NCBI GenBank assembly: GCA_964468205.1 | Contig: CAYXVG010000025.1 | Location: 1-64,000, forward strand | DNA length: 64,000 nt | Source: CAWELS01 sp964468205 | GTDB lineage: Bacteria; Acidobacteriota; Terriglobia; Bryobacterales; Bryobacteraceae | Direction of reading: 5' to 3' | In this document: one piece after another, positions 46,268 to 53,828 of the stretch | How the letters are laid out: each line of letters opens with the position of its first letter | Numbering within the stretch: position 1 is the stretch's first letter | Notes under the pieces: model-generated | Told to the model about the DNA's origin: nothing | The model's input: only the letters and a program-made list of their open reading frames with translations | The model's database searches: none | Made by a program: the position numbers and the translations under genes

Positions 46268-46327
46268 CGCGCCGGGCGGCGGCGCGCCGGCCGAAGCCGG
46301 GTAGAACGCGCGGCCGCCGCCGGCGCG
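46268..46327 (+). terminator. GC-rich hairpin directly after the MATE gene
   Basis: Arms 46268-46286 and 46309-46327 form a nearly perfect 19-bp G/C stem with a 22-nt loop starting at the base after the MATE stop. There is no T-run, so it may act as a stability element or a factor-dependent terminator between MATE and the next gene. Confidence 0.45.
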
Positions 46328-46387
46328 AACACCGGCGCGGCAGGGTGTACGTTCGCGCCGCGCGGGTTTAGAATGAGGACGACAACC

Positions 46388-47281
46388 ATGAAGCTCCGAC
46401 AAGTCTTATCCGTCTCCTTTCTGCTGGCCGCGATACTGGCGGCCGGATACGCAGCCACTAAGGGCAGCATTTACGCCAAGGACAATTTGGTGGCGTGGTG
46501 CATCGTGCCGTTTGACGCCGCCAAACGCGGTCCGGAAGCCCGGGCGCGAATGCTGGCGGAGATCGGCGTCCGCAGGCTCGCCTACGACTGGCGCGCCGAG
46601 CACATCCCCGAGTTTGGCGCCGAGCTCGACGCACTCGACAAGCACGGCGTCGAGCTGACCGCTTTCTGGGTTCCCTCGGATCTCCATCCGGAGAAGGACG
46701 AGGTAGTGAGCAAGATCCTCGATCTGCTGGAGCGCCGAAAGGTGAAGACGCAAATCTGGGTCAACCTCAAGGGCGAGGCTCTCAAGCAACTCGAGGGCCT
46801 GCCGCAGGCGGAAAAAGTGGCGCTGGCGGCCAAGCCGTTCCGCTATCTCGGCGAGCGCACCAGGAAGATGGGCTGCCAAGTGGCGCTCTACAACCACGGC
46901 GGCTGGTTCGGCGAGCCGGAGAACCAGATCGAGATCATCAAGGCAGTGGGTCTCGACAATCTAGGCATTGTCTACAATCTGCACCACGCCGAAGAGCAGA
47001 TTGACGACTTTAACCGGCTATTCCCGATCATGAAACCCTACCTGATTGCCTTTAATGTGAACGGCATGAAGCACGGCGGGCAGAAGATCCTGCCGGTGGG
47101 GGACGGCGATCTGGAACTGGCGGCGATGCGGACCGTGCTCGAAGGCGGGTGGAAGGGCCCGGTCGGCATCCTGGACCACCGGAACGAGCTCGATGCGAAG
47201 GAGAGCCTGCTCGAGAACGTGGCCGGCATGAAGAAGGTGGCCGCGGCACTGGGCGACAAAGCGGCTCTGGCGACGTATTAG
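46388..47281 (+). CDS. Exported xylose-isomerase-like TIM-barrel protein
   Basis: About 297 residues with a signal peptide (about 1-22) and a sugar-phosphate isomerase/epimerase (AP_endonuc_2-type) barrel. Visible strand ends include VALYNHGGWFGEPEN, LGIVYNLHH and LIAFNVNGMKHG, with His, Glu, Asp and Asn where metal ligands are expected. Such secreted barrels are frequent in Acidobacteriota and Planctomycetota; few have known substrates. TGAGGA lies 7 nt before the ATG at 46388; another in-frame ATG lies 15 nt upstream. Confidence 0.75.
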   Translation: MKLRQVLSVSFLLAAILAAGYAATKGSIYAKDNLVAWCIVPFDAAKRGPEARARMLAEIGVRRLAYDWRAEHIPEFGAELDALDKHGVELTAFWVPSDLHPEKDEVVSKILDLLERRKVKTQIWVNLKGEALKQLEGLPQAEKVALAAKPFRYLGERTRKMGCQVALYNHGGWFGEPENQIEIIKAVGLDNLGIVYNLHHAEEQIDDFNRLFPIMKPYLIAFNVNGMKHGGQKILPVGDGDLELAAMRTVLEGGWKGPVGILDHRNELDAKESLLENVAGMKKVAAALGDKAALATY

Positions 47282-47792
47282 AGGGGGAAACCCTCGGATA
47301 ATCAGCGCTTTGAGGGAGGGGGCGCGAGCAGCGGGGGCGGCAGATTGGCTTTGTTTGCGCATTTTCCACCCGCGGCAGTTCGGGGCGAAGGGCCATATCG
47401 CCGTCCCAAGCTTCGAGGGCGGCGGCAAAGCGTCGCTCGACTTGACGGAGCAGCCTTCCCGGGTAGCGGAGCTTTGGAAGCCATTCGTGGTCCGGGACGC
47501 CCGTGGGCAGGCGGGCTTCGAGCTCGCCGAGAGTTTTGTGCTGCCAAGCGGCGCCGGCGAGCCGGAGAGCGGCGGCATGTTCATCCGCGGTTCGGATGCC
47601 GAGGGTGGCGAGAAACCGTTCGCTGAAAGCGCGAAAGTCCCCGGTATCCGGTGGAACCAGCCGGGAACGCTGGGAGCGGAGTCCGGGCTTGTGAGCGTTA
47701 TTGCTGACGCGCCGCTTGCCCGCGGCGGTTCTGGGGCCGGTGCTTTTCCTCGCGTTGCGCCGGTTCGCTTCGATTTGGGCCTGAGTCGCCAT
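47052..47792 (-). CDS. Conserved hypothetical protein with ANRRNA-KSTGPRT N-terminus; C-terminus probably frameshifted
   Basis: The N-terminal block (QIEANRRNARKSTGPRTAAGK followed by ALRLAGAAW-like helices and RYPGRLLRQVERRF) is the hallmark of a widespread hypothetical family of about 150-220 residues in Acidobacteriota and Planctomycetota; its function is unknown. The frame as read runs on to 47052, overlapping the convergent isomerase gene by 230 nt with a Pro/Arg/Ser-rich, unlikely tail. In another frame the sequence continues as KCANKANLPPP and stops at 47302, just outside the neighbour. A single-base indel near 47370-47400 would explain this. Confidence 0.5.
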   Translation of the reverse strand: MATQAQIEANRRNARKSTGPRTAAGKRRVSNNAHKPGLRSQRSRLVPPDTGDFRAFSERFLATLGIRTADEHAAALRLAGAAWQHKTLGELEARLPTGVPDHEWLPKLRYPGRLLRQVERRFAAALEAWDGDMALRPELPRVENAQTKPICRPRCSRPLPQSADYPRVSPSNTSPEPLCRPVPRPPSSCRPRSRAGSPSHRARSGGPGCRPGPSTRLRARSASPPVPDRRPPPAGSSARRASCRSH

Positions 47793-47843
47793 TTCGCCAC
47801 CATTTTCCGCTGAGCGAGCCAAGCGCCGAAGCGGGGCAACGCG

Positions 47844-48008
47844 CTAAGTGGTTGCTGGGACGGGGGATATTTCTTGCGGAATGGTGTCGTTTATCTCGAT
47901 ACCCTCTTCTTGCCGTTTGGCAACTGGGGATGCGGAATCCAGCAACAGGGGCGCTGCCAGCAGCCCGGCGATGGCAGCAAGTATTGTCCGCGATCTGCTC
48001 GAATACAT
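47844..48008 (-). CDS. Possible small exported protein
   Basis: 54 codons: a basic start (MYSSRSR), a hydrophobic stretch (TILAAIAGLLAAPLLLDSA) and a short polar acidic tail (EEGIEINDT). It looks like a signal-peptide-led small protein between two minus-strand genes. Ribosome-binding site is weak (GAGATGG). No homology recognised; could be chance. Confidence 0.3.
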   Translation of the reverse strand: MYSSRSRTILAAIAGLLAAPLLLDSASPVAKRQEEGIEINDTIPQEISPVPATT

Positions 48009-48093
48009 GGTGTGGATCCATCTCACTGATTCGGCCGGGCGCACTGTGCGCCGCCCGCCGCCGATCAGTAAGTGATAGCGATGCCCCCCCGGT

Positions 48094-49002
48094 TCACTGC
48101 CGCACCAGGCTCACGATCTGGTTTACGTCAATAGTCTGGGCCTTTTGTTGAATCTCGCCCGCGTAGCGGTTCTGCAGGCTTTTGCCTTCGTCGAGGAGTC
48201 TCGAGAACATCTGCTGGAGTTGGCCCGTGTCGATGGTGCGGCCGCCCGCATAATAGTGTTTGGCCACCTGCCCCAGCGCGTAGGTTGTAGCGAACGAGAA
48301 CGCCACGCCGGTGGCCGCGCCGGCGATACCTCGGAATTTGCGCCCGCCCGCCTTCTTCAACAGGCCGCCGATCAGCCGCCGCCCGATTTGTTCCACATAC
48401 TGGCCGGCCAGTCCCACCCCGAGGCTCGCGGCGAAGTCCTTGATGTGGCCGCGGTCCAGCTCGAATCCGTGGGCCTTGCCGATGCGGTAGACCATCTTCG
48501 TTTGCAGCGGCAGGATGGCCATCGATGCCAGTGTTTGGGGCAGCAACTCGAGGGCCCCATTCAGTATCGAATAGTTCAGAATCATGCTGTCCAGTTCGCG
48601 GGTTTCCGCCGCGGGACCTTCCAAGGGAGCAGCCGCGATCTCCTCGGCTTGGTGGGCGAATGTCCGCGCCGGCTGGGCTTCGAGGTTGAGGGTTGCCCGC
48701 AGCCGCTCGAGAAAAGCGGCCTCAGCCTCGCTGGGCACGCCGTCGGCGTCGCAGACGCAAACGGCCATTTCGTAGGCGAGCTGCTTCGCCTCCGGGCTTT
48801 TCAACTCCACGGCCGCGTTCTCCATCGTCCGCCGTTTGAGGAGAACATCGGTGTACAAGGCCGGCAGGTTCAAGCCCCCTCCCGGGGCAAGGCTCTCCAT
48901 GATCTTCCCAATCTGCTCGCGTTCGCGCTCATCCTTGGCTCCATCGGCGAACGCCGCCATGAGGCCAATGGCCAGGACTGCTTCCTGTTCTTTTTCGTTC
49001 AT
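48094..49002 (-). CDS. TerB-like / DUF697-type protein
   Basis: A 302-residue protein in two parts. Residues about 5-115 are helical and acidic, like the TerB/tellurite-resistance domain (AIGLMAAFADGAKDEREREQIGKI; CVCDADGVPSEAEAAFL). Residues about 140-270 match the DUF697 helical domain (NGALELLPQTLASMAILPLQTKMVYRIG) with Gly/Ala-rich helical hairpins that may lie in or on the membrane. The role is unknown. ATG at 49002 lies at the start of the TerB domain, behind GAGGGAACAG. Confidence 0.75.
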   Translation of the reverse strand: MNEKEQEAVLAIGLMAAFADGAKDEREREQIGKIMESLAPGGGLNLPALYTDVLLKRRTMENAAVELKSPEAKQLAYEMAVCVCDADGVPSEAEAAFLERLRATLNLEAQPARTFAHQAEEIAAAPLEGPAAETRELDSMILNYSILNGALELLPQTLASMAILPLQTKMVYRIGKAHGFELDRGHIKDFAASLGVGLAGQYVEQIGRRLIGGLLKKAGGRKFRGIAGAATGVAFSFATTYALGQVAKHYYAGGRTIDTGQLQQMFSRLLDEGKSLQNRYAGEIQQKAQTIDVNQIVSLVRQ

Positions 49003-49105
49003 AGCTGTTCCCTCAATTCTAGTATTCCGGGGACCTCGAGAACCGGGCCCGTGTGAGGCGCCGTGGATCCGGCACGGGGCCGGATCGGAGGTAAGATAAC
49101 AGGCG

Positions 49106-49765
49106 ATGGAAACCGCACAGATGATGCCGCGCTCGCTGCCGGTGCTGCGAGCCTGTGTTTCGGGCTTCCGGCCGCCCGGCGGAGAATTCAATCCTGCCGG
49201 CGGGTGGGAGCACAACTATGCTGTCTGGCTGATACTTCCCAATGCGCTCGAGAGTTCCGGGCGGGTCGAGGATACGCTGGTTGTCTTCTCGTCGGACCAC
49301 GGCGAAGGGATGGGAATGCACCAGACCGTGCTGAAGAGCTTCCTGTACGACGAGGCCGCGCGTGTGCCACTGATGGCGTCGTGGCCGGGGCATGTCGAGG
49401 AGGGCCGGCGCGACCGGGTTCGCCTGGTGTCCGGGTTGGACGTGCTTCCCACCCTGTGCGACTTCGCGGGCATTCCGGCGCCGCCGAAGATGCGCGGGCG
49501 GAGCTTGCGGCCGCTGCTCGAAGGCCGGAATGTGGAGTGGCGCGAGTTTGTCGTGAGTGAATCCGCCACCACGGGCCGGATGCTCCGCACGGCGGGGCAC
49601 AAGCTGATCCGTTATGAAGGCGATGAGACATCGCAGCTTTTCGACATGAAGGCGGATACGGGCGAGACCAAGAATCTGGCGTTGGACTCGCGGCATGGCG
49701 CTTTGCTGCGGGATCTGCAGCGCGAACTCGCGGCTTGGGAGGGCCGGCTGGAACCGGCTGGGTGA
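49106..49765 (+). pseudogene. Truncated sulfatase (C-terminal part only)
   Basis: A 219-codon frame covering the second half of an alkaline-phosphatase-superfamily sulfatase: EDTLVVFSSDHGEGMG holds the metal-binding Asp-His, then SFLYDEAARVPLMASWPG and LDVLPTLCDFAGI. The N-terminal half, with the CxPSR/CxAxR formylglycine site and the first metal aspartates, is missing, and family members are usually 450-550 residues. The first 40 codons do not look like a sulfatase. Best read as a decayed gene. Confidence 0.75.
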
Positions 49766-49840
49766 TGCGGGCGTAGCCGCACACGGTCAACTGCCCGAAG
49801 CGGCGCCGCCGAGACCCGGCGCGGGAAGGGGATAAGAAGC

Positions 49841-49899
49841 GCTGTCGGGCCGGTCAGGCCGCCGCTATACCACCGCGGCCCGGAGCCAATCCCGACAGC
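49841..49899. repeat. Inverted repeat between convergent genes
   Basis: GCTGTCGGG (49841-49849) and CCCGACAGC (49891-49899) form a perfect 9-bp stem around a 41-nt G/C-rich interior that can fold further. It lies between the sulfatase remnant and the CocE-type gene end, so a bidirectional terminator is plausible. Confidence 0.4.
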
Positions 49900-49905
49900 C
49901 GGCGC

Positions 49906-51768
49906 TCATTGCCTTTTCCGGGTCTGATCGTCCACCACCGGCAGTATCAGCGCCGACGGCTGCGCGATACCGTGCGACACGCGCTGCGTCGCTACCGTCC
50001 TTGTCCGTTCCGTTGCGATTTCGGTTCCGGTGTTCGGATTCACGTCGTAGCGGGGCGCATTTGACGAACTGATCTCCAGGCGGATGCTGTGGCCGGGCTG
50101 AAAACTGACGGCCGCCGGGCCCAGTTCGATCTCGAGCGGATACACGACGCCGGGCTGTAAGAGCCGGGGCTGGTCGAGCCCCTCGCGGTAGCGGGCGCGA
50201 AGAATGCCTTCGCAGATAATGAGGGCGCGCCCGTCGGGGAAGACGTCAACGAGCTTGGCGGTGAAATCGGTATCCGGCGCTGTTGAGGAAGCGAAAATCC
50301 GGGCGCGCACCTGTCCCATTACCAGAGTGGCCGTGTCGAGCGGGGCAGTGGTGTAGACAAGCACATCCGCCCGCTTCTCCACTTCGCGTTGATCGGCCGG
50401 GCCGGCCGTCCAGGCATTGCCGTGGGCGCCGCCGTTGGTCGGAACGGGATTGCCGGGATCGAAGACGAAGGTGTCGTCCGGCTCGGGCGCGGCGGGCGGG
50501 TCCAACGCGAGCGAGCCGTCTCCGTGCAGCGTTTGCGCCCTTCCTCCGGAGTGGAGGTAGTAGGACTGGTCCACGGCTCCGCGAGGAGGCCAATCCTCTT
50601 CATCGCGCCAAGTGTTCGCACCGAGAACGTACACCCGCACGGGGGGACGGCTATCCCATCCGTTGTCGATTCCCTTCAGCGAGAAGTCGAGCCAGTCCTT
50701 TGTCGCCTTGACGAAGACGAAGGGGACCGCCTCCAGGGTCCGCTGCTCGATGCCGTAATCGCCGAGGTTGGCGTTGAAGAAACCGTGGCTCCAGGGGCCA
50801 ATGAGGAGCTTTGTTCCGGCACGGACCGCTGGCGTTCCATGGCTGCGAATGCGCTTAAAATCGCGGATCTGGCCGTCGAGCATGAAGTCGTACCAGCCGG
50901 CCGTCATGAACGCCGGGGCGGAGATCTCCTCCACGCGGCGCATTGGACTCATGGCATACCAGTATTCGCCGGGCCGCGGGTGGGAAACCCAGTCGTTGTA
51001 GAAAGGAATGTCGCGCAGCGAGACGTCGTCGGATTCGATCAGGGGCAGGTGCCCAAAGCCGCGCCGGATGTTCTTGGCGCCGGCCGCGTCGCCAAAGCGG
51101 CCGTAGCTGGAAAGGCTCCAGTCCAGAAAGGTCATTTGCCCGAAGGCGCCGCCCTTGTAGATGCCGTCGTGGAGATTGCCCGTTATGAATGTCGGCGAGA
51201 TGGAGGCCAGGTTCGGGTTGCCGATAGCCATGGCCCACTGGGTGAAGCCGAGGTAGGATGGACCGAATCCTCCGATCTTGCCGTCGCACCAAGGCTGCTG
51301 CCGGATCCAGTTGGTGAGATCGAAGCCGTCCTCGACTTCGAATCGAAAGGGATAGAACTCGCCCCCGGACTGGTGCCGCCCGCGCGTATCCTGCACAACG
51401 ACGGCGTATCCGTAGCGAGCGAAGAACTCACCCATGAGCCGGCCTTCCGCCTTCGAATACGGCGTGCGGATGGCGATGGCGGGGTGTGGCCCAGCGGCGG
51501 AGGGCAGATAGAGATCCGTGGCGAGGCGAGTGCCGTCGCGCGTTGGGACCTCGAGGTTCTCCCGCAGCGTGAAGCCCTCGCCGGCCCAACCCGTGCCGGA
51601 ACGGAAGGCGAGCCCCCGAATCAGAAGCTGTGATCCGCACCAGGCGGCCGTGACCTTGGCGGCCGTGGGAAAGACAAACCAGAAGCCGGCGAGCAGGAGT
51701 CCCAGCAGAAGGATTGGCGCCAGGACCCAACGGACAATACCGCGGGCGAATCGTTGAAAACGGACCAT
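49906..51768 (-). CDS. CocE/NonD-family alpha/beta hydrolase (X-Pro dipeptidyl-peptidase S15 type)
   Basis: A 620-residue hydrolase with a single N-terminal membrane anchor (about 13-33). The S15 catalytic domain (about 70-380) has the nucleophile Ser171 in GPSYLG, preceded by VVVQDTRGRHQSGG and the DG-D-L-x-x-W-I-x-x-Q-P-W motif; the Asp/His of the triad would be in the 310-350 region (GPWSHG). A C-terminal jelly-roll (about 430-615) is the PepX_C domain. Members cleave esters, amides, acyl-xaa-Pro or cocaine-like substrates; the physiological target here is unknown. It is the last gene of the tetR-led run, 12 nt after the LolA-like gene. Confidence 0.88.
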   Translation of the reverse strand: MVRFQRFARGIVRWVLAPILLLGLLLAGFWFVFPTAAKVTAAWCGSQLLIRGLAFRSGTGWAGEGFTLRENLEVPTRDGTRLATDLYLPSAAGPHPAIAIRTPYSKAEGRLMGEFFARYGYAVVVQDTRGRHQSGGEFYPFRFEVEDGFDLTNWIRQQPWCDGKIGGFGPSYLGFTQWAMAIGNPNLASISPTFITGNLHDGIYKGGAFGQMTFLDWSLSSYGRFGDAAGAKNIRRGFGHLPLIESDDVSLRDIPFYNDWVSHPRPGEYWYAMSPMRRVEEISAPAFMTAGWYDFMLDGQIRDFKRIRSHGTPAVRAGTKLLIGPWSHGFFNANLGDYGIEQRTLEAVPFVFVKATKDWLDFSLKGIDNGWDSRPPVRVYVLGANTWRDEEDWPPRGAVDQSYYLHSGGRAQTLHGDGSLALDPPAAPEPDDTFVFDPGNPVPTNGGAHGNAWTAGPADQREVEKRADVLVYTTAPLDTATLVMGQVRARIFASSTAPDTDFTAKLVDVFPDGRALIICEGILRARYREGLDQPRLLQPGVVYPLEIELGPAAVSFQPGHSIRLEISSSNAPRYDVNPNTGTEIATERTRTVATQRVSHGIAQPSALILPVVDDQTRKRQ

Positions 51769-51780
51769 GTGAATGCGTTC

Positions 51781-52509
51781 CTATTTCTCTTCCGCCGGCA
51801 TGAGGAAAACCGATTCCTCCAGCGGCACATTGTGGGCCACCTGGCGCGTGACAACCCAGATCAGGCGCGGGCTCTCGTAGCGAATCTGGTGCGGGACCTG
51901 GACGCCGGTGACGGGCTTGTAGTCCTCGTACAAGTAGCGGACGCGCTGCGCGACGCCGTTGGCGAATGTCTCGGTGGACTCGACGGCCAACAGGAGTCCG
52001 GAGGTCTCGTCAAACCACAGCAGGTCTTTCCCGCCGGCCGGCGTCAGACCCTCGATAACGACGGCTTCCTGATTGTCGATCCGGGCGCGGCCTTGCACGG
52101 ATAGCTTCGGATAGGTGGAACGAAGAGTCAGCGCCGGATGAAACTCTGCCTGCCGCCGCACTTCGGACAAACGCGCGCCAGAGAGCGCTTCCAGCCCGTA
52201 ATCCGGGCCCTCCTCCCAGCCGTGCTCACCATCGAAGGCGCGCTCCAGTATCGCGTAGTTCGGAAAGCGGAAGGTCCGCCTGAAACGGTTTGGAGCCTGG
52301 GCGATCTCGCTGTACTCGCCGTGGGCGCCGTAGGTGGATACGAAAATCGATCCCTTCGCGGCGCGCGTGGTCACCTTGCGAAGCGCTTCCTCGCCGCCCA
52401 TGGCTTGCACGTATCTCGAGAGAACCTGATCCACCGGCGGCAGCGGCCGGCCAATCTGCGCCGGAGCAAGATGCGCGCCCGCCAGAAGAATGCTCAGAAG
52501 AAGACGCAT
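51781..52509 (-). CDS. Exported LolA/LppX-like fold protein
   Basis: A 242-residue protein with a signal peptide (about 1-18, HLAPAQ). The sequence DQVLSRYVQAMGGEEALRKVTTRAAKGSIF, then EIAQAPNRFR and YLYEDYKPVTGVQVPHQIRY, is typical of the outer-membrane lipoprotein-sorting-like fold seen in many acidobacterial exported proteins; the half-barrel could bind a hydrophobic ligand. It sits between the GH172-like and CocE-type genes. No catalytic residues are evident. Confidence 0.7.
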   Translation of the reverse strand: MRLLLSILLAGAHLAPAQIGRPLPPVDQVLSRYVQAMGGEEALRKVTTRAAKGSIFVSTYGAHGEYSEIAQAPNRFRRTFRFPNYAILERAFDGEHGWEEGPDYGLEALSGARLSEVRRQAEFHPALTLRSTYPKLSVQGRARIDNQEAVVIEGLTPAGGKDLLWFDETSGLLLAVESTETFANGVAQRVRYLYEDYKPVTGVQVPHQIRYESPRLIWVVTRQVAHNVPLEESVFLMPAEEK

Positions 52510-52614
52510 CTCGTTACCTCGGCTGAACTGTCACGGCTCGCAGAATCCGCAGATCGGGAACCGCGCGTGGGACGGGTGCGGTGACGCCGGGAAGCACAAT
52601 GACACAGGCGAGGT

Positions 52615-53757
52615 TCATCGTGGGAATCGCGCCTCTCGCGGCGGCATGGCCGGAAATGGATTGTGCGGCTCGGCCTGATACCAATAGGCGACGGAGGAGA
52701 GGTCGTCGGTCAGCGGCTGGAACTTGCCGTTTGGCCAGTGGCCGAGCGTTTGAATGGTCACCCGAAGGTTCTCCTGGAAGCGAATGGGATCCGGGACATG
52801 CCAGCGGTAAACGGCGTGTTTGGGAATCTGCCCGGCCGGCTTGTGAAAGAGAGGGTATCCCAGAAACGGGGTTGAGAAAGTGGTGTCACCGAAGTTCCAG
52901 GCGCCGCCGAAGTAATCCTCCGTTCCGGTGTAGCAGATGGTGGGGAACTTGTCGTCGCCATCCATGTAGAACTTGACTTCGCCTTCACCCCACCAGCCGT
53001 TCGAGAGTTGTTCCCACCCGATGAAGGTGCCGACGTAGTGCCCGCGGCCCTTGATGCCGTCGACGATCGTGTGTTCGGGATGCTCGCGGGTGGTTTGCGA
53101 CCGGCGCCAGGAGGCGTGGAAGTAGGCAGCGTCATCCGGGACGGCTTCGAGCGAGTAGGTGATCTGATAGAAGAAGCCCGGGATGTCGATGGGCCGCTGG
53201 TTCTCGACGGTGATGCGGGCCTTGCTCCGGAAGGGCATGGGCCAATAGGAATTGAATCCGCCGCTCGGGTTCACGGCCATCATGAGCGAGTTCACCGGGT
53301 ACCGCATCCCATGGGCATTGGCGAAGAAGTCACCCAGCGGCGCTTCGACGGATGGCTCAGTCTCGTCATCCCAATACACGCGGAAAATCACATCGCGGTA
53401 TGCGGCTTCCGTGACCGTGATCCAGATGTGCTGGATGATGCCTGGCCCCTCGATGTCGGCGATCGTCAAGGTCCTGCGGCGAGGCAAAACGATATCGGGG
53501 CTCACCTTCCATCCAGTGCCCAGCGCGGAAGCTCCGCTCAACGGGGTCGGCTCCTGGCGTGCGCCGCCCCCCCGCTCTCCCGTGGGGTTTTCCGCGGAAA
53601 TCGAGCGCGTTTCCGTGTTGCGAAGCTGGGGGAGCGTGGAGAGTCCGGCGAAAGACTGGGGAGAGGCGCTGCTCTGAGCGTGAGCCGGCGGGACGAGCAA
53701 CGTCGCCAGCATTGCCCAGCGGACCCATCCTCGAAAAGATAATGAGATTGTCGTCAT
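52615..53757 (-). CDS. DUF2961 / GH172-family protein
   Basis: A 380-residue secreted protein (signal peptide about 1-28, PAHAQ). It has the double jelly-roll features of DUF2961, now glycoside hydrolase family 172: IADIEGPGIIQHIWIT, FRVYWDDETEPSVEAPLGDFF, WGEGEVKFYMDGDDKFPTICYTGTEDYFGGAW, and HWPNGK. Characterised members act on difructose dianhydride or arabinofuranosyl/fructofuranosyl linkages and use Glu pairs; the acidic EGEVKF and TGTEDYF segments are good candidates. It follows the receptor gene after a 71-nt gap that contains a hairpin. Confidence 0.85.
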   Translation of the reverse strand: MTTISLSFRGWVRWAMLATLLVPPAHAQSSASPQSFAGLSTLPQLRNTETRSISAENPTGERGGGARQEPTPLSGASALGTGWKVSPDIVLPRRRTLTIADIEGPGIIQHIWITVTEAAYRDVIFRVYWDDETEPSVEAPLGDFFANAHGMRYPVNSLMMAVNPSGGFNSYWPMPFRSKARITVENQRPIDIPGFFYQITYSLEAVPDDAAYFHASWRRSQTTREHPEHTIVDGIKGRGHYVGTFIGWEQLSNGWWGEGEVKFYMDGDDKFPTICYTGTEDYFGGAWNFGDTTFSTPFLGYPLFHKPAGQIPKHAVYRWHVPDPIRFQENLRVTIQTLGHWPNGKFQPLTDDLSSVAYWYQAEPHNPFPAMPPREARFPR

Positions 53758-53787
53758 GACTTGGAACTCCAATCAGATGGATGCACG

Positions 53788-53818
53788 GCCGGGGCGCGGC
53801 GGGAGAACCGGCCCCGGC
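53788..53818 (-). repeat. Intercistronic hairpin between receptor and GH172-like genes
   Basis: GCCGGGGC (53788-53795) and GCCCCGGC (53811-53818) form a perfect 8-bp stem with a 15-nt loop. It lies just after the receptor stop and before the next start in the same direction, so it may stabilise the receptor mRNA or reduce read-through. Confidence 0.4.
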
Positions 53819-53828
53819 ACGGCATGGA

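Noticed and set aside
44474..46402. Very long N-terminal extension of the SDR frame under the MATE gene
   Set aside because: Arg/His/Pro-rich, antisense to MATE; the Rossmann fold begins at 44473.
49106..49765. Functional sulfatase
   Set aside because: Lacks the formylglycine site and half of the fold, so it is reported as a remnant.
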